A stretch of DNA of 64,000 nt from Prauserella flavalba (GCF_003202235.1 NZ_MASU01000006.1:186001-250000), one strand, 5' to 3'. Counted from the stretch's first letter, positions 51,719 through 62,510 are shown. Notes: generated by a model not told the origin, from the sequence alone. Translations and numbers: made by a program.

Positions 51719-52426
51719 TCAGGGGAAGGGCAGGGGCTCGGCGTTCCGCTTCGCGAGCAGCTGCCGCATGAGGTTCGCCTCCGGAACCTGCGACGCGAGG
51801 ATGCTGTTCGCGAGCGTCCGCACGGCGCCCACCTGGGCGTGCTCCTTGCCGTACTCCGCCATCTCGGTGCCGCCCTGGTGGTGGCGGAGCATGAGCTGCA
51901 GGAAGTAGACGTCGAGCTCACGGCCGGACAGCGAACGGAGCTTCTGCAGCTCCTCCTCAGTGGCCATGCCGGGCATGGCGCCACCGGAGTCGTCCTCGCC
52001 GGAGGAGCCTCCGTGCTGGTGCCCGCCGGGCTCGGTCATCCACGTCATGTACTCGCCGAGCGGCTCCTCCGGCTGCTGCCACAGCATCAGCCAGCCCTTC
52101 ATGCGGCCGACCTGCTCGGTCTGGGTGCTGGCGATGTCGAAGGCCAGCTGCTCGATCGCGGGGTCGGTGCTGTGGCTGCGCGCCCAGTTGGCCATCGTGA
52201 CGGCCTGCAGGTGGTGCACCGACATGTCCTGCGCGAAGCCGACATCGACGGAGCCCGCGGTCGGCACCGGCTGTTCCTCGTCGCCGACCGCCTGGGCGAG
52301 TACGAGCCCGATCGTCGCGCCGATCAGCAGCACCGCGAGCGTGGCGGCGCCGAAGATCAGCACGCGCGACCAGCCCGCGGTTTCGGCCTCCTGATCGACG
52401 GGCTCGTCGTGCTCGTCGGGTGCCAC
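51719..52426 (-). CDS. DUF305 domain protein, membrane anchored
   Basis: A 235-aa protein with one N-terminal membrane helix (about 23-44) and an extracytoplasmic DUF305 domain (ferritin-like four-helix bundle). It has paired HH motifs: QDMSVHHLQAVTMA near 70 and LRHHQGGTEMA near 185. A Met/His-rich loop (GGHQHGGSSGED, AMPGMA) could bind copper or other metal. It follows the DUF3105 gene by 3 bp, a pairing common in actinobacteria. Function is unknown; metal binding is inferred. Confidence 0.87.
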   Translation of the reverse strand: MAPDEHDEPVDQEAETAGWSRVLIFGAATLAVLLIGATIGLVLAQAVGDEEQPVPTAGSVDVGFAQDMSVHHLQAVTMANWARSHSTDPAIEQLAFDIASTQTEQVGRMKGWLMLWQQPEEPLGEYMTWMTEPGGHQHGGSSGEDDSGGAMPGMATEEELQKLRSLSGRELDVYFLQLMLRHHQGGTEMAEYGKEHAQVGAVRTLANSILASQVPEANLMRQLLAKRNAEPLPFP

Positions 52427-52429
52427 GGA

Positions 52430-53266
52430 TCAGCCGCCGGTCGGGGCAGCGGACGGGGTGCCGCTCATCGACTGGTCCTGCTGCGCGCCCTCGGAGCCCT
52501 GGTAGTTCATGGGCTTCGCGTCGGGACCCGGCTTCGACGGGTCGAACGGCGGCGGGTTGTCCGGGTCGAAGGCGCCGGGGCCGAGCGCGTCGCAGGACGC
52601 ACCGACCTCGGGGTAGGTGTTCGGGTTGCGCCGCAGCGCCGCGATGAACTGGTCGATGCGCTGGTCCTCGGCGCTCTCGAGCTTGAGCTGATGACCCCAC
52701 GACTGCAGTGAGATCGGCGTGTCGAGGCCGGGGTAGGGCGACATCATCGTGAACGGCTTGCCCTCGGCGCGCACCCGCAGCTTCTCCAGCTCGTCGCCCT
52801 GCACCCGGTCGGGGTTGTAGGCGATCCACACCGCGCCGTGTTCGAGCGAGTGCACCATGTTCTCGGTGCGCACGGCGTTCGGGTAGACGATGCCCGTGCA
52901 CGCGGCCCAGAAGCCGTCGTGCGGGCCGCCGAAGGGCGGCGTCTTGTCGTAGGCGACGCGCTCGTTGGGCAGCACGTGCGCACCCGCGGCGTACTCGCCG
53001 GTGACGACGCCCTCGATGTCCTTCGACGGGTCCGGGTTCTGCTGCGACGGGGCGAAGGCGGCCGCCGCCTCTTCGCGGTCGCGCTGCTCCCGCTGGTCGC
53101 TCGAGGCGATCCAGTAGTAGCCGAACACGCCCGCCGCGAGCAGCAGGATCGCGACGACGGAGAAGATCGTCCCCCACGGCGTGTGCTTCTTGGTGACGAC
53201 CGATCCACGGGCTGCCTTGACCGCGTTCTTCTTCGGGCTGCCCTTTTTCTTCGTGCCGCTGGCCAT
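52430..53266 (-). CDS. DUF3105 family protein, membrane anchored
   Basis: A 278-aa protein with a basic N-terminus, one membrane helix (about 31-52) and an extracytoplasmic domain carrying the family motif MVHSLEHGAVWIAYNP. A second motif is AYDKTPPFGGPHDGFWAAC. Two cysteines (in AACTGIVYP and GASCDALG) may form a disulfide outside the membrane. Function is unknown. It is co-transcribed with the DUF305 gene. Confidence 0.87.
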   Translation of the reverse strand: MASGTKKKGSPKKNAVKAARGSVVTKKHTPWGTIFSVVAILLLAAGVFGYYWIASSDQREQRDREEAAAAFAPSQQNPDPSKDIEGVVTGEYAAGAHVLPNERVAYDKTPPFGGPHDGFWAACTGIVYPNAVRTENMVHSLEHGAVWIAYNPDRVQGDELEKLRVRAEGKPFTMMSPYPGLDTPISLQSWGHQLKLESAEDQRIDQFIAALRRNPNTYPEVGASCDALGPGAFDPDNPPPFDPSKPGPDAKPMNYQGSEGAQQDQSMSGTPSAAPTGG

Positions 53267-53327
53267 GGCTCCCGTGTTTCCCTCGAGGACGGACGCGTAC
53301 CGGCTGTGAAGTGTAGGGAAGAAGATG

Positions 53328-53461
53328 TGAGGGGCGCGTAGCGCCTCCTTGGGGGTGGTGGTCGGGCTGGCGGGAGGGCGTGAGGGGCGCGTAGCGCCTC
53401 CGTGGGGGGTGGTGGTCGGGCTGGCGGGAGGGCGTGAGGGGCGCGTAGCGCCTCCTTCGGG
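53328..53461. repeat. Tandem repeat, about 53-bp unit, 2.5 copies
   Basis: Units start TGAGGGGCGCGTAGCGCC at 53328, 53381 and 53435 (spacing 53 and 54 bp), the third partial. Each holds a small stem GGCGC-GTA-GCGCC followed by GGTGGTGGTCGGGCTGGC. It occupies the divergent gap between the DUF3105 gene and argS, ending about 40 bp before the argS -10. Confidence 0.85.
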
Positions 53462-53499
53462 AGCCTTGGGTGGTGGACGGGGCGCGGGGTCTCCGGCCG

Positions 53500-53505
53500 T
53501 ACACT
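53500..53505 (+). promoter_or_regulatory. Leaderless -10 element of argS
   Basis: TACACT followed by 6 nt and the GTG at 53512, with no Shine-Dalgarno. The start gives the expected ArgS N-terminus. Confidence 0.5.
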
Positions 53506-53511
53506 CGGCTG

Positions 53512-55167
53512 GTGACTCCCTCCGCCCTTGCTGACCTGGTGCGTTCGTCCGCGGTAGAAGTGCTGTCGGCGCGTGGCCTCGACCACGGCGTCCTGCCCGA
53601 CCCGGTCACGGTCGAGCGACCCCGCAACCCCGAGCACGGCGACTACGCGACGAACGTGGCGCTGCAGGTGGCGAAGAAGGTCGGGCTGAAGCCGCGCGAG
53701 CTGGCCGAGGCGCTGGCGGAGACGCTCGCGAAGGCCGACGGCGTGGAGGCCGCCGAGGTCGCGGGCCCCGGCTTCCTCAACCTGCGGCTCGCCGCCGACG
53801 CGCAGGGTGAGCTCGTGAGCCGCGTGCTGAGCGAGGGTGACGCCTACGGCCGGGGCGACTCGCTGGCCGGTGTCAAGATCAACCTGGAGTTCGTGTCGGC
53901 CAACCCGACGGGCCCGATCCACCTCGGCGGCACCCGCTGGGCCGCGGTCGGCGACGCGCTCGGCCGCCTGCTCAGCGCGCAGGGCGCCGACGTGACCCGC
54001 GAGTACTACTTCAACGACGCCGGCGCGCAGATCGACCGGTTCGTCCGGTCGATGATCGCCGCCGCGAAGGGCGAGCCCGCGCCCGAGGACGGCTACGCGG
54101 GCGCCTACATCAACGACATCGCCGCCGAGGTGATCCGCAAGGAGCCCAGCGCGCTCTCGCTGCCGGAGGACGAGCGGCACGAGCTGTTCCGCCGCATCGG
54201 CGTCGGCCTGATGTTCGACGAGATCAAGAAGAGCCTGCACGAGTTCGGCACCGACTTCGACGTGTACTTCCACGAGGACTCGCTGCACAGCTCGGGCGAG
54301 GTCGAGAAGGTCGTCGGGGAGCTCAAGGAGTCGGGCAGCCTCTACCACGCCGACAACGCCTGGTGGCTGCGCTCCACCGAGCACGGCGACGACAAGGACC
54401 GCGTAGTCATCAAGAGCGACGGCAACCCCGCCTACATCGCGGGCGACCTCGCCTACCTGCGGGACAAGATCGGGCGCGGCTTCGAGCTGTGCATCTACAT
54501 GCTCGGCGCCGACCACCACGGCTACATCGCCAGGCTCAAGGCCGCCGCCGCCGCGATGGGCCACAGCCCCGACGTGGTCGAGGTGCTGATCGGCCAGATG
54601 GTGAACCTGGTCAGTGGCGGCAAGCCCGTGCGGATGAGCAAGCGGGCGGGCACCGTCGTGACGATGGAGGACCTGGTGGAGGCCGTCGGCGTCGACGCGG
54701 CCCGCTACGAGCTCACCCGGTACTCCGTGGACTCCTCCCTCGACGTCGACCTCGACCTGCTGCGCAAGCACAGCAACGAGAACCCGGTGTACTACGTGCA
54801 GTACGCCCACGCGCGGCTCGCGTCGCTGCAGCGCAACGCCGCCGAGCTGGGCATCGAGCGCGCGGCCGACGTCGAGCTCGGTCTGCTCACCCATCCCAGG
54901 GAAGGCGACCTGATCCGCACGATCGGGGAGTTCCCGTCCGTGCTCAAGAAGGCGGCCGAGCTGCGCGAACCGCACCGCGTCGCCCGCTACCTCGAGTCGC
55001 TCGCGTCGGCGTACCACAAGTTCTACGACGTGGCTCGGGTGCTGCCCCAGGGCGACGAGGAGGCCACGCCCCTCACCCACGCCCGCCTGGCGCTGTGCGA
55101 GGCCGCCCGTCAGGTGTTCGCCAACGGACTGTCGCTGCTCGGGGTCTCCGCCCCGGAACGGATGTAA
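53512..55167 (+). CDS. argS: Arginyl-tRNA synthetase
   Basis: A 551-aa class I synthetase that charges tRNA-Arg. The HIGH-like motif is [21 protein letters not shown]; the KMSK region is degenerate ([11 protein letters not shown]), as is usual for ArgS. The N-terminal Add-1 domain recognises the tRNA D-loop and the DALR-type C-terminal domain binds the anticodon stem. GTG 53512 is leaderless-type. A tRNA-Arg gene lies 4.4 kb upstream. It leads the lysA-hom-thrC-thrB cluster, separated from lysA by 8 bp, so they may be one transcript. Confidence 0.95.
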   Translation: MTPSALADLVRSSAVEVLSARGLDHGVLPDPVTVERPRNPEHGDYATNVALQVAKKVGLKPRELAEALAETLAKADGVEAAEVAGPGFLNLRLAADAQGELVSRVLSEGDAYGRGDSLAGVKINLEFVSANPTGPIHLGGTRWAAVGDALGRLLSAQGADVTREYYFNDAGAQIDRFVRSMIAAAKGEPAPEDGYAGAYINDIAAEVIRKEPSALSLPEDERHELFRRIGVGLMFDEIKKSLHEFGTDFDVYFHEDSLHSSGEVEKVVGELKESGSLYHADNAWWLRSTEHGDDKDRVVIKSDGNPAYIAGDLAYLRDKIGRGFELCIYMLGADHHGYIARLKAAAAAMGHSPDVVEVLIGQMVNLVSGGKPVRMSKRAGTVVTMEDLVEAVGVDAARYELTRYSVDSSLDVDLDLLRKHSNENPVYYVQYAHARLASLQRNAAELGIERAADVELGLLTHPREGDLIRTIGEFPSVLKKAAELREPHRVARYLESLASAYHKFYDVARVLPQGDEEATPLTHARLALCEAARQVFANGLSLLGVSAPERM

Positions 55168-55175
55168 CGATCTAG

Positions 55176-56615
55176 ATGTGTGCTCACCCCGCGGGGCCCC
55201 GCCACGCCGAGGTCTACCCGCACGTCGACCAGGCGGGGTTCCCGCCCTCCACCTCGGCCGAGCTGGACAAGCTGTACCCGAAGGTGTGGCCGCGCAACAC
55301 CTACCGCGCCCCGGACGGCGTCGTGCGCATCGCCGGCGTCGACGTCCGTGAGCTGGCGCGGACGTACGGCACGCCGCTGTTCGTGGTGGACGAGGCCGAC
55401 TTCAAGGCCCGCTGCGCCGAGTACGCGGAGGCGTTCGACGACCCGGCGCTCGTGCACTACGCGGGCAAGGCGTTCCTGTGCACCGAGGTCGCGCGGTGGG
55501 TCGCCGCGCAGGGCCTCAGCCTCGACGTGTGCAGCGGCGGCGAGCTGGCGATCGCGCAGCGCGCCGGGTTCCCGCCGGAGCGGATCACCTTCCACGGCAA
55601 CAACAAGTCGGTCGCCGAGCTGGAGGCCGCGATCGAGGCCGGGGTCGGCACGGTGGTGCTCGACTCGTTCTACGAGATCGCCCGGCTCGCCGACCTCGCG
55701 GCCAAGCACGACGTGGTGCAGAAGGTGCTCGTGCGCGTCACGGTGGGCGTCGAGGCGCACACGCACGAGTTCATCGCGACCGCGCACGAGGACCAGAAGT
55801 TCGGTTTCTCGCTCGCAGCGGGCGACGCCGCCGAGGCGGTGCGCAGGGTGCTCAACGCGCCGTCGCTGAGCCTCGTCGGACTGCACAGCCACATCGGCTC
55901 GCAGATCTTCGACGCCGACGGCTTCGAGGTGGCCGCGCGCCGCGTGATCGGGCTGCTCGCCGAGTTGCGCAAGGAGCACGGCGCCGACGCGCTCGCCGAT
56001 TTGTCCATTGTGGACCTCGGTGGCGGGTTCGGCATCGCCTACACCGACAAGGACAACCCGCCGCCGCCCGCGCAGCTGGTCACGCAGATCCGCGACATCG
56101 TGCGCAAGGAGTGCGCGTTCGCCGACATCCCGGTGCCGCGCATCGCGGGCGAGCCAGGCCGGGCGATCGCGGGCCCCGGCACGGTCACCCTCTACGAGGT
56201 GGGCACCATCAAGGACGTCGCGCTCGGCGACAACGAGACGCGCCGCTACGTGAGCGTCGACGGCGGGATGAGCGACAACATCCGCACCGCCCTCTACGAC
56301 GCCGCCTACGACGTCCGGCTGGTCTCGCGCTCCAGCGACGACGGCCAGCCGGAGCCCGTGGGCGCCGTGCTGTCCCGAGTCGTGGGAAAGCACTGTGAGT
56401 CCGGCGACATCGTGGTCCGCGACTGCTGGTTGCCCGACACCCTGGCACCTGGCGACCTGCTCGCCGTCGCGGCGACCGGCGCCTACTGCTACTCGATGGC
56501 CAGCAACTACAACCGGCAGCCCCGGCCGGCGGTGGTCGCCGTGCGCAACGGCAACCACCGGCTGCTGCTGCGGCGGGAGACGAACGAGGACATGTTGCGA
56601 CTGGAGGTGTCATGA
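55176..56615 (+). CDS. lysA: Diaminopimelate decarboxylase
   Basis: A 479-aa PLP enzyme (alanine-racemase fold) that decarboxylates meso-diaminopimelate to L-lysine. The PLP lysine is Lys98 in VHYAGKAFL. Conserved pieces include [35 protein letters not shown] and the catalytic-type CESGD near the end. It overlaps hom by ATGA. The order argS-lysA-hom-thrC-thrB is conserved in many actinobacteria. Confidence 0.95.
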   Translation: MCAHPAGPRHAEVYPHVDQAGFPPSTSAELDKLYPKVWPRNTYRAPDGVVRIAGVDVRELARTYGTPLFVVDEADFKARCAEYAEAFDDPALVHYAGKAFLCTEVARWVAAQGLSLDVCSGGELAIAQRAGFPPERITFHGNNKSVAELEAAIEAGVGTVVLDSFYEIARLADLAAKHDVVQKVLVRVTVGVEAHTHEFIATAHEDQKFGFSLAAGDAAEAVRRVLNAPSLSLVGLHSHIGSQIFDADGFEVAARRVIGLLAELRKEHGADALADLSIVDLGGGFGIAYTDKDNPPPPAQLVTQIRDIVRKECAFADIPVPRIAGEPGRAIAGPGTVTLYEVGTIKDVALGDNETRRYVSVDGGMSDNIRTALYDAAYDVRLVSRSSDDGQPEPVGAVLSRVVGKHCESGDIVVRDCWLPDTLAPGDLLAVAATGAYCYSMASNYNRQPRPAVVAVRNGNHRLLLRRETNEDMLRLEVS

Positions 56616-57925
56616 GCGTGGCCACGCTCGACGGGCGGACGGTCCGGGTAGCGCTGCTCGGCTGCGGCACGGTCGGCAGCGAGGTCACGCGCATGCTCAT
56701 CGACGACGCCGACGAGCTCGCGGCAAGGGTCGGTGCCCCGGTGGAGCTGGCCGGTATCGCGGTGCGCCGTCCCGACAAGCACCCCGAGCTGCCGCAGCAC
56801 CTGCTCACCGCCGACGCCGGGAAGCTCGTCGAGTCCGATGTGGACGTCGTCGTGGAGCTCATCGGCGGCATCGAACCGGTGCGGGGCTGGCTGCTGACGG
56901 CCCTGCGCAAGGGAAAGTCGGTGGTCACCGGCAACAAGGCGCTGCTCTCCGAGTACGCGGCCGAGCTGGCGGAGGCCGCCGACACCTCGGGTGCCGACCT
57001 CTACTACGAGGCGTCCGTCGCGGGCGCCATCCCGCTGCTGCGCCCGCTGCGCGAGTCGCTCGCCGGTGACCGCATCACGCGCGTCATGGGCATCGTCAAC
57101 GGCACCACCAACTTCATCCTGTCCGCAATGGACTCCACCGGCGCGGGTTACGCGGAGACCCTCGACGAGGCGACGCGGCTCGGCTACGCCGAGGCCGACC
57201 CCACCGCCGACGTCGACGGCTACGACGCGGCGTCCAAGGCGGCGATCCTCGCGTCGCTGGCCTTCCACAGCAGGGTCACCGCCTCCGACGTGCACCGCGA
57301 GGGCATCGCGGGCATCAGCGCGTCGGACATCGGCGCGGCGAAGCTGCTGAACCGCACCGTGAAGCTGCTGGCGATCTGCGAGCGGGTGACCGCCGACGAC
57401 GGCACCGAGTCGGTGTCGGCGCGCGTGCACCCGGTGATGATCCCGCGCAGCCACCAGCTCGCCGGGGTGGGCGGGGCGTTCAACGCCGTCTACGTCGAGG
57501 CCGAGGCCGCGGGTGAGCTGATGTTCTACGGCCAGGGCGCCGGCGGTGCCCCCACGGCGAGCGCGGTGCTCGGCGACCTCGTCGCCGCGGCCCGCAACCG
57601 CGTGGCGGGCGGCCGGGGGCCGCGCGAGTCGGCGCACGCGGCGCTGCCGGTGCGGCCGATGGGCCAGACGCCGACGCGCTACCACATCAGCCTCGACGTG
57701 GCCGACAAGCCGGGCGTGCTCGCCCAGGTCGCGCAGGTCTTCGCGGTCCACGGCGTCAGCATCGCGGCGGTCCGCCAGCGCGACCGCCTCTCCACGGCGA
57801 GCCTGGTGATCGTCACTCACCTGGCCCCGGACGCCGCACTGCAGGCCACGGTGGAAGAGATCAGCAAGCTGGACGTCGTTCGCGAGGTCGTCAGCGTCAT
57901 GCGGGTGGAAGGCGAGGACTCGTGA
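56612..57925 (+). CDS. hom: Homoserine dehydrogenase
   Basis: A 437-aa enzyme that reduces aspartate semialdehyde to homoserine. The NAD(P) motif [17 protein letters not shown] is at the N-terminus, and [14 protein letters not shown] and [10 protein letters not shown] form the catalytic region. A C-terminal ACT domain ([21 protein letters not shown]) should give threonine feedback control. It overlaps both neighbours (ATGA and GTGA), so translation is coupled through the operon. Confidence 0.95.
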   Translation: MSVATLDGRTVRVALLGCGTVGSEVTRMLIDDADELAARVGAPVELAGIAVRRPDKHPELPQHLLTADAGKLVESDVDVVVELIGGIEPVRGWLLTALRKGKSVVTGNKALLSEYAAELAEAADTSGADLYYEASVAGAIPLLRPLRESLAGDRITRVMGIVNGTTNFILSAMDSTGAGYAETLDEATRLGYAEADPTADVDGYDAASKAAILASLAFHSRVTASDVHREGIAGISASDIGAAKLLNRTVKLLAICERVTADDGTESVSARVHPVMIPRSHQLAGVGGAFNAVYVEAEAAGELMFYGQGAGGAPTASAVLGDLVAAARNRVAGGRGPRESAHAALPVRPMGQTPTRYHISLDVADKPGVLAQVAQVFAVHGVSIAAVRQRDRLSTASLVIVTHLAPDAALQATVEEISKLDVVREVVSVMRVEGEDS

Positions 57926-59001
57926 ACACGGTGAACGCTCCGGTCAAGGCGGGCTGGCCCGGCATCATCAAGGCCTACTCGGCGCGGATCCCCATCCCGG
58001 CCGGCGCCGAGGTGGTGACACTGGGCGAGGGCAACACCCCGCTCATGCCCGCGCCGCACCTGTCGGAGCTCACCGGCTGCACGGTGTACCTGAAGGTCGA
58101 GGGCGCCAACCCCACCGGCTCGTTCAAGGACCGTGGCATGACCGTCGCGATCACGCACGCGCTCGCGAGCGGGCTGCAGGCCGTGATCTGCGCGTCCACC
58201 GGCAACACCTCGGCGTCGGCGTCGGCCTACGCCGCCAGGGCCGGGCTTACCAGCGCCGTGCTGGTGCCGCAGGGCAAGATCGCGCTCGGCAAGATGGCGC
58301 AGGCCGTGCTGCACGGCGCCCGCATCCTGCAGGTCGACGGCAACTTCGACGACTGTCTCGAACTCGCCCGCAAGACGGCGGCCGACTACCCGGTGACGCT
58401 GGTCAACTCCGTCAACCCGGTGCGGCTCGTGGGCCAGAAGTCCGCCGCGTGGGAGATCTGCGACGTCCTGGGCACCGCGCCCGACATCCACTGCCTCCCG
58501 GTGGGCAACGCGGGCAACATCACCGCCTACTGGGCCGGCTACACCGAGTACGCCGCCGACGGTGTGGTGGAGAACACGCCGCGCATGTTCGGCTTCCAGG
58601 CCGCGGGCAGCGCGCCGCTCGTGAAGGGCGAACCCGTCGCCGAGCCCGAGACGATCGCGACGGCGATCCGCGTGGGCAGCCCCGCGTCGTGGGACCCCGC
58701 GGTGAAGGCGAAGAACGCCAGCGGCGGCCTGTTCGAGGCCGTCACCGACGAGAAGATCCTCGCCGCCTACCGGCTGCTCGCCCGCAAGGAGGGCGTGTTC
58801 GTCGAGCCCGCCTCGGCGACCAGCGTCGCGGGCCTGCTGCTGACCGCGGCCGACGGCCGCATCCCGCGCGGCTCCACCGTCGTGTGCACGGTGACCGGGC
58901 ACGGCCTCAAGGACCCGGCCACGGCGCTGGAGGGCAACGTCGAGGTCGAACCCCTCGCCGTGGACCCGCGCGCCGTCGCCTCCGCGCTCGAACTGTCATG
59001 A
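57922..59001 (+). CDS. thrC: Threonine synthase
   Basis: A 359-aa PLP enzyme that converts phosphohomoserine to threonine. Lys69 in [11 protein letters not shown] binds PLP, the SxGNTSAS motif appears as [19 protein letters not shown], and the glycine loop as [11 protein letters not shown]. It is a short-form threonine synthase as in other actinobacteria. It lacks an N-terminal SAM-binding extension. It overlaps hom and thrB. Confidence 0.95.
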   Translation: MNTVNAPVKAGWPGIIKAYSARIPIPAGAEVVTLGEGNTPLMPAPHLSELTGCTVYLKVEGANPTGSFKDRGMTVAITHALASGLQAVICASTGNTSASASAYAARAGLTSAVLVPQGKIALGKMAQAVLHGARILQVDGNFDDCLELARKTAADYPVTLVNSVNPVRLVGQKSAAWEICDVLGTAPDIHCLPVGNAGNITAYWAGYTEYAADGVVENTPRMFGFQAAGSAPLVKGEPVAEPETIATAIRVGSPASWDPAVKAKNASGGLFEAVTDEKILAAYRLLARKEGVFVEPASATSVAGLLLTAADGRIPRGSTVVCTVTGHGLKDPATALEGNVEVEPLAVDPRAVASALELS

Positions 59002-59882
59002 GGCTGCGGGTCACCGTCCCGGCGTCGACGGCCAACATCGGCTCGGGGTTCGACACCTTCGGCATGGCGCTCGGCCTGTACGACGTCGTCGAGGTCGACG
59101 TGACCGAGTCGGGGCTCAAGGTCGAGGTGATCGACGCGGGCGCAGGCGACATGAGCGGCGTGCCCACGGACGAGAACCACCTCGTGGTGCGCGCGCTGCG
59201 CACGGCGTGCAGGCACCTCGACGTGCACGTGCCCGGGCTGCATCTGCGGTGCCACAACGCGATTCCGCACTCGCGGGGCCTCGGCTCGTCGGCCGCCGCC
59301 GCGGTCGCGGGCATCGCGGCGGGCTATGCGCTCGCCGGCAAGGCGCTGGACGACACCGCGCTGCAGCTGGCCGCCGGGTTCGAGGGACACGCCGACAACG
59401 CCGCCGCGAGCCTGTCCGGTGGGTTCGTGATCGCCTGGCAGGCCGATGACCGCTTCCACGCCGAGCGGCTGGAGCCGCATTCCGCCATCCGCCCCGTGGT
59501 CGCCGTTCCCGCGACGCGCTCGTCCACCAAGGAGACGAGGGGCCTGCTCCCGGACAGCGTGCCGCTGGCCGACGCGGCGTTCTCCGCCGGCCGCACCGCG
59601 CTCGCGGTGCACGCGATCACCGCGAGGCCCGAGCTGCTGCTCGCGGCCACCGACGACCGGCTGCACCAGGGCTACCGGGCGCCCGCCTACCCCGCGACCG
59701 CCCGGCTCGTGCGGGAGCTGCGGGAGCGTGGCGTGGCGGCCGCGGTCTCCGGCGCCGGGCCGACCGTGCTCGCGCTCACCACGACGGGAATACTTCCCCA
59801 GGGAGTCGGCGTTGATGAGTTCGACGTCTCCGAGCTGGCCGTTGATCTGACCGGGGTCCAGGTGGAAGCCAGGTCACAATAG
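58998..59882 (+). CDS. thrB: Homoserine kinase
   Basis: A 294-aa GHMP kinase that phosphorylates homoserine with ATP. The substrate end is [21 protein letters not shown], the ATP loop is [17 protein letters not shown], and the C-terminal motif [12 protein letters not shown] completes the fold. ATG 58998 overlaps the thrC stop (ATGA); the longer frame is an overlap with thrC. It is the last gene of the threonine operon, 44 bp before the predicted rho promoter. Confidence 0.95.
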   Translation: MRLRVTVPASTANIGSGFDTFGMALGLYDVVEVDVTESGLKVEVIDAGAGDMSGVPTDENHLVVRALRTACRHLDVHVPGLHLRCHNAIPHSRGLGSSAAAAVAGIAAGYALAGKALDDTALQLAAGFEGHADNAAASLSGGFVIAWQADDRFHAERLEPHSAIRPVVAVPATRSSTKETRGLLPDSVPLADAAFSAGRTALAVHAITARPELLLAATDDRLHQGYRAPAYPATARLVRELRERGVAAAVSGAGPTVLALTTTGILPQGVGVDEFDVSELAVDLTGVQVEARSQ

Positions 59883-60216
59883 GCCACAACAGGCACAGTG
59901 AGGCACGCCACGCAGGGGGTGGTTGTTGCACCACGACCTCGGGCGGTCTACCCTCGGGGGCGTTCGGTCACCGTGCATTTCCGCACCCGGTGATGGTCCT
60001 GGGATCTTTTCCCGGTCGCATCTTCCGTTTATTCGAAGCGGGTTCCCGGTAGACACGGTGGTCGTTCCCACCTCGTGCAGGCGGCTCCGCCGCTGCGACT
60101 CGCATGTCTCAGCCGGATCGCTCGCACCAGGTACTACAACGCCGTCTCGCAATTCGGACGCGGGCGGCGGTCCGCTGGTCCACCGTGGAGGCGTGGACCG
60201 GTCAGGAAGGACATGT
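59883..60216 (+). promoter_or_regulatory. rho promoter and long 5' leader
   Basis: A 334-bp gene-free stretch. A good promoter is present: -35 TTGCAC (59926-59931), 17-bp spacer, -10 TACCCT (59949-59954). Transcription would start near 59961 and leave a leader of about 255 nt before the GTG at 60217. A small stem around GGGATCTTTTCCC lies near 60000. Long rho leaders are used for autogenous termination in E. coli; here this is inference. Confidence 0.6.
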
Positions 60217-62157
60217 GTGAGCAACACCGATCTTTTGAGCGGCGACGTGAATGCCCAGGCCGAGGCGCCGGGCACCGGGGAGCAGACGCCGCAGGCTGGT
60301 GGTGCGGCCGCGGCGCCCAAACGACGTCCGGGCGGACTGTCCGGGATGGTCATCGCCGATCTTCGTGCCCTGGCCGGTGAGCTGGGCATCGGCGACACCA
60401 CGGGAATGCGCAAGGGCGACCTGATCGCCGCCATCCGCGAGCGTCAGGGCAAGTCCAAGCGCGGCAGGTCCGCCTCGGCCGGTGCCGACACGCTGCCGCT
60501 GGACGGCATCAGCGAGGCCAAGGCGCCCGAGAAGGCCCCGGCGGAGAAGCCCGCCAAGGCCGAGAAGGACACGCCCGAGAAGGCGCAGGCGGACAAGGGC
60601 GCGCAGAAGGCCCCCGCCAAGCAGGACCAGTCGGACAACGGCTCCGGCGACGCGCCGCAGCAGCAGCCCGACGAGGGTGGCCGCCCGAGCCGCCGTCGCC
60701 GTAGCTCCAACCGCCCCGCGGGCAGTCCCGACGGTGGCGGCCAGCAGAAGGGCGACGACGAGTCCGCCCAGCGTGGCGGCGAGCAGCCCTCCTCCGAGCA
60801 GCAGCGCGGCGGGGGCAACGCGGGCGACGAAGGCCGCAGGCAGAACAACAACAACCAGCGCGGCCAGCAGCAGAACAACAACAGCAACAACAACGCGGGC
60901 GGTGGCCAGGACGACGACGAGCGCGGCGGGCGCCGCGGTCGCCGGTTCCGGGACCGTCGCCGCCGCGGTGGCCGCGGTGAGGGCGGCGGCAACGCCGACA
61001 CCGAGATCCGTGAGGACGACGTCCTGCTTCCGGTCGCGGGCATCCTCGACGTGCTGGAGAACTACGCGTTCGTCCGCACCTCGGGTTACCTGCCCGGCCC
61101 GAACGACGTCTACGTGTCGCTGTCGCTCGTGCGCAAGTACGGCCTTCGCCGCGGTGACGCCATCACCGGTGTGGTGCGCCAGCCGCGTGAGGGCGAGCAG
61201 CAGCGCCAGAAGTTCAACCCGCTCGTCCGGGTGGACTCGGTCAACGGCCTCGAGCCGGACGTCGCCAAGAAGCGGCCCGAGTTCACCAAGCTGACCCCGC
61301 TCTACCCCAACGAGCGGCTCCGGCTGGAGACCTCGTCGAACAAGCTCACCACACGCGTGATCGACCTGGTGATGCCGGTCGGCAAGGGCCAGCGTGCGCT
61401 GATCGTGTCGCCGCCGAAGGCGGGCAAGACCACGATCATGCAGGACATCGCCAACGCGATCACCACCAACAACCCCGAGTGTCACCTGATGGTCGTGCTC
61501 GTGGACGAGCGCCCGGAAGAGGTCACCGACATGCAGCGGTCGGTGAAGGGTGAGGTCATCGCCTCGACCTTCGACCGCCCGCCGTCGGACCACACCTCGG
61601 TCGCCGAGCTCTCCATCGAGCGCGCGAAGCGGCTCGTGGAGATGGGTCACGACGTGGTGGTGCTGCTCGACTCGATCACCCGCCTCGGCCGTGCCTACAA
61701 CCTGGCGGCCCCGGCGTCCGGCCGGATCCTCTCCGGTGGTGTCGACTCGACCGCGCTGTTCCCGCCGAAGCGGTTCCTCGGCGCGGCGCGCAACATCGAG
61801 GACGGCGGCTCGCTGACGATCTTCGCCACGGCGATGGTCGAGACCGGTTCCACCGGTGACACGGTGATCTTCGAGGAGTTCAAGGGCACGGGTAACGCCG
61901 AGCTCAAGCTCGACCGCAAGATCGCGGAGCGCAGGGTCTTCCCCGCGGTGGACGTCAACCCGTCCGGTACCCGCAAGGAGGAGCTGCTGCTCTCGCCGGA
62001 CGAGCTCGCGGTCACGCACAAGCTGCACCGGGTGCTGCACGCGCTCGACTCGCAGCAGGCGATCGACCTCCTGCTCGACCGACTGCGCAAGACGAAGACC
62101 AACATCGAGTTCCTGATGCAGGTCTCCAAGACCGCACCGGGCAACGACGACGACTGA
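60217..62157 (+). CDS. rho: Transcription termination factor Rho
   Basis: A 646-aa Rho, longer than E. coli Rho (419 aa) because of a large N-terminal insertion. Residues about 35-75 form a SAP-like Rho_N domain (VIADLRALAGELGIGD). Then comes a disordered Lys/Glu, Gly/Arg-rich stretch with an Asn/Gln-rich run around 209-228 (QNNNNQRGQQQNNNSNNNAG). The RNA-binding cold-shock domain includes VAGILDVLENYAFVR. Walker A is PPKAGKTTIM (Lys404), Walker B VVLLDSITRLGRAYN, followed by the Q-loop and R-loop regions. GTG 60217 follows AGGAAGG. Confidence 0.95.
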   Translation: MSNTDLLSGDVNAQAEAPGTGEQTPQAGGAAAAPKRRPGGLSGMVIADLRALAGELGIGDTTGMRKGDLIAAIRERQGKSKRGRSASAGADTLPLDGISEAKAPEKAPAEKPAKAEKDTPEKAQADKGAQKAPAKQDQSDNGSGDAPQQQPDEGGRPSRRRRSSNRPAGSPDGGGQQKGDDESAQRGGEQPSSEQQRGGGNAGDEGRRQNNNNQRGQQQNNNSNNNAGGGQDDDERGGRRGRRFRDRRRRGGRGEGGGNADTEIREDDVLLPVAGILDVLENYAFVRTSGYLPGPNDVYVSLSLVRKYGLRRGDAITGVVRQPREGEQQRQKFNPLVRVDSVNGLEPDVAKKRPEFTKLTPLYPNERLRLETSSNKLTTRVIDLVMPVGKGQRALIVSPPKAGKTTIMQDIANAITTNNPECHLMVVLVDERPEEVTDMQRSVKGEVIASTFDRPPSDHTSVAELSIERAKRLVEMGHDVVVLLDSITRLGRAYNLAAPASGRILSGGVDSTALFPPKRFLGAARNIEDGGSLTIFATAMVETGSTGDTVIFEEFKGTGNAELKLDRKIAERRVFPAVDVNPSGTRKEELLLSPDELAVTHKLHRVLHALDSQQAIDLLLDRLRKTKTNIEFLMQVSKTAPGNDDD

Positions 62158-62171
62158 GGTACGGAATAGCC

Positions 62172-62212
62172 GCCAGGTGGGGCGCGTTCAACCGAGTGCT
62201 GCCCCATCTGGC
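62172..62212 (+). terminator. Hairpin after rho
   Basis: A 12-bp stem GCCAGGTGGGGC/GCCCCATCTGGC with one G-T pair and a 17-nt loop, 14 bp after the rho stop and upstream of a weak -10 CAGAAT (62212-62217) that could serve rpmE. Confidence 0.6.
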
Positions 62213-62285
62213 AGAATCATTCCGCTGACGTCCGGCTCCGGTTCACCTCCCAGCGAGGACCCGGCGGCCACCGAGAGAGGACCCC

Positions 62286-62510
62286 ATGAAGAGCGGTATT
62301 CACCCCGAGTACGTGGTCACCGAGGTGACCTGCGGTTGTGGCAACACCTTCACCACCCGCAGCACCAAGGGCTCCGGCAAGATCCACGCCGAGATCTGCT
62401 CGAACTGCCACCCCTTCTACACCGGTAAGCAGAAGATTCTGGACACCGGTGGCCGGGTCGCGCGGTTCGAGGCTCGCTACGGCAAGCGCAAGAAGAGCGA
62501 CGCCAAGTAG
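62286..62510 (+). CDS. rpmE: 50S ribosomal protein L31
   Basis: A 74-aa L31 of the zinc-binding (C+) type: VTCGCGNTF and [12 protein letters not shown] carry the four-cysteine site. The paired C- version is not in this window, so no zinc-dependent swap can be judged here. ATG 62286 has GAGAGG upstream. The order rho-rpmE-prfA is conserved in actinobacteria. Confidence 0.95.
   Translation: MKSGIHPEYVVTEVTCGCGNTFTTRSTKGSGKIHAEICSNCHPFYTGKQKILDTGGRVARFEARYGKRKKSDAK

Noticed and set aside
53328-53461. Repeat array considered as a CRISPR
   Set aside because: Units are about 53 bp and identical through the whole unit with no unique spacers, there are fewer than three copies, and no cas genes are present.
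55168-56611. Lysine riboswitch or leader attenuator before lysA/hom
   Set aside because: Only 8 bp separate argS and lysA, and hom overlaps lysA, so there is no room.
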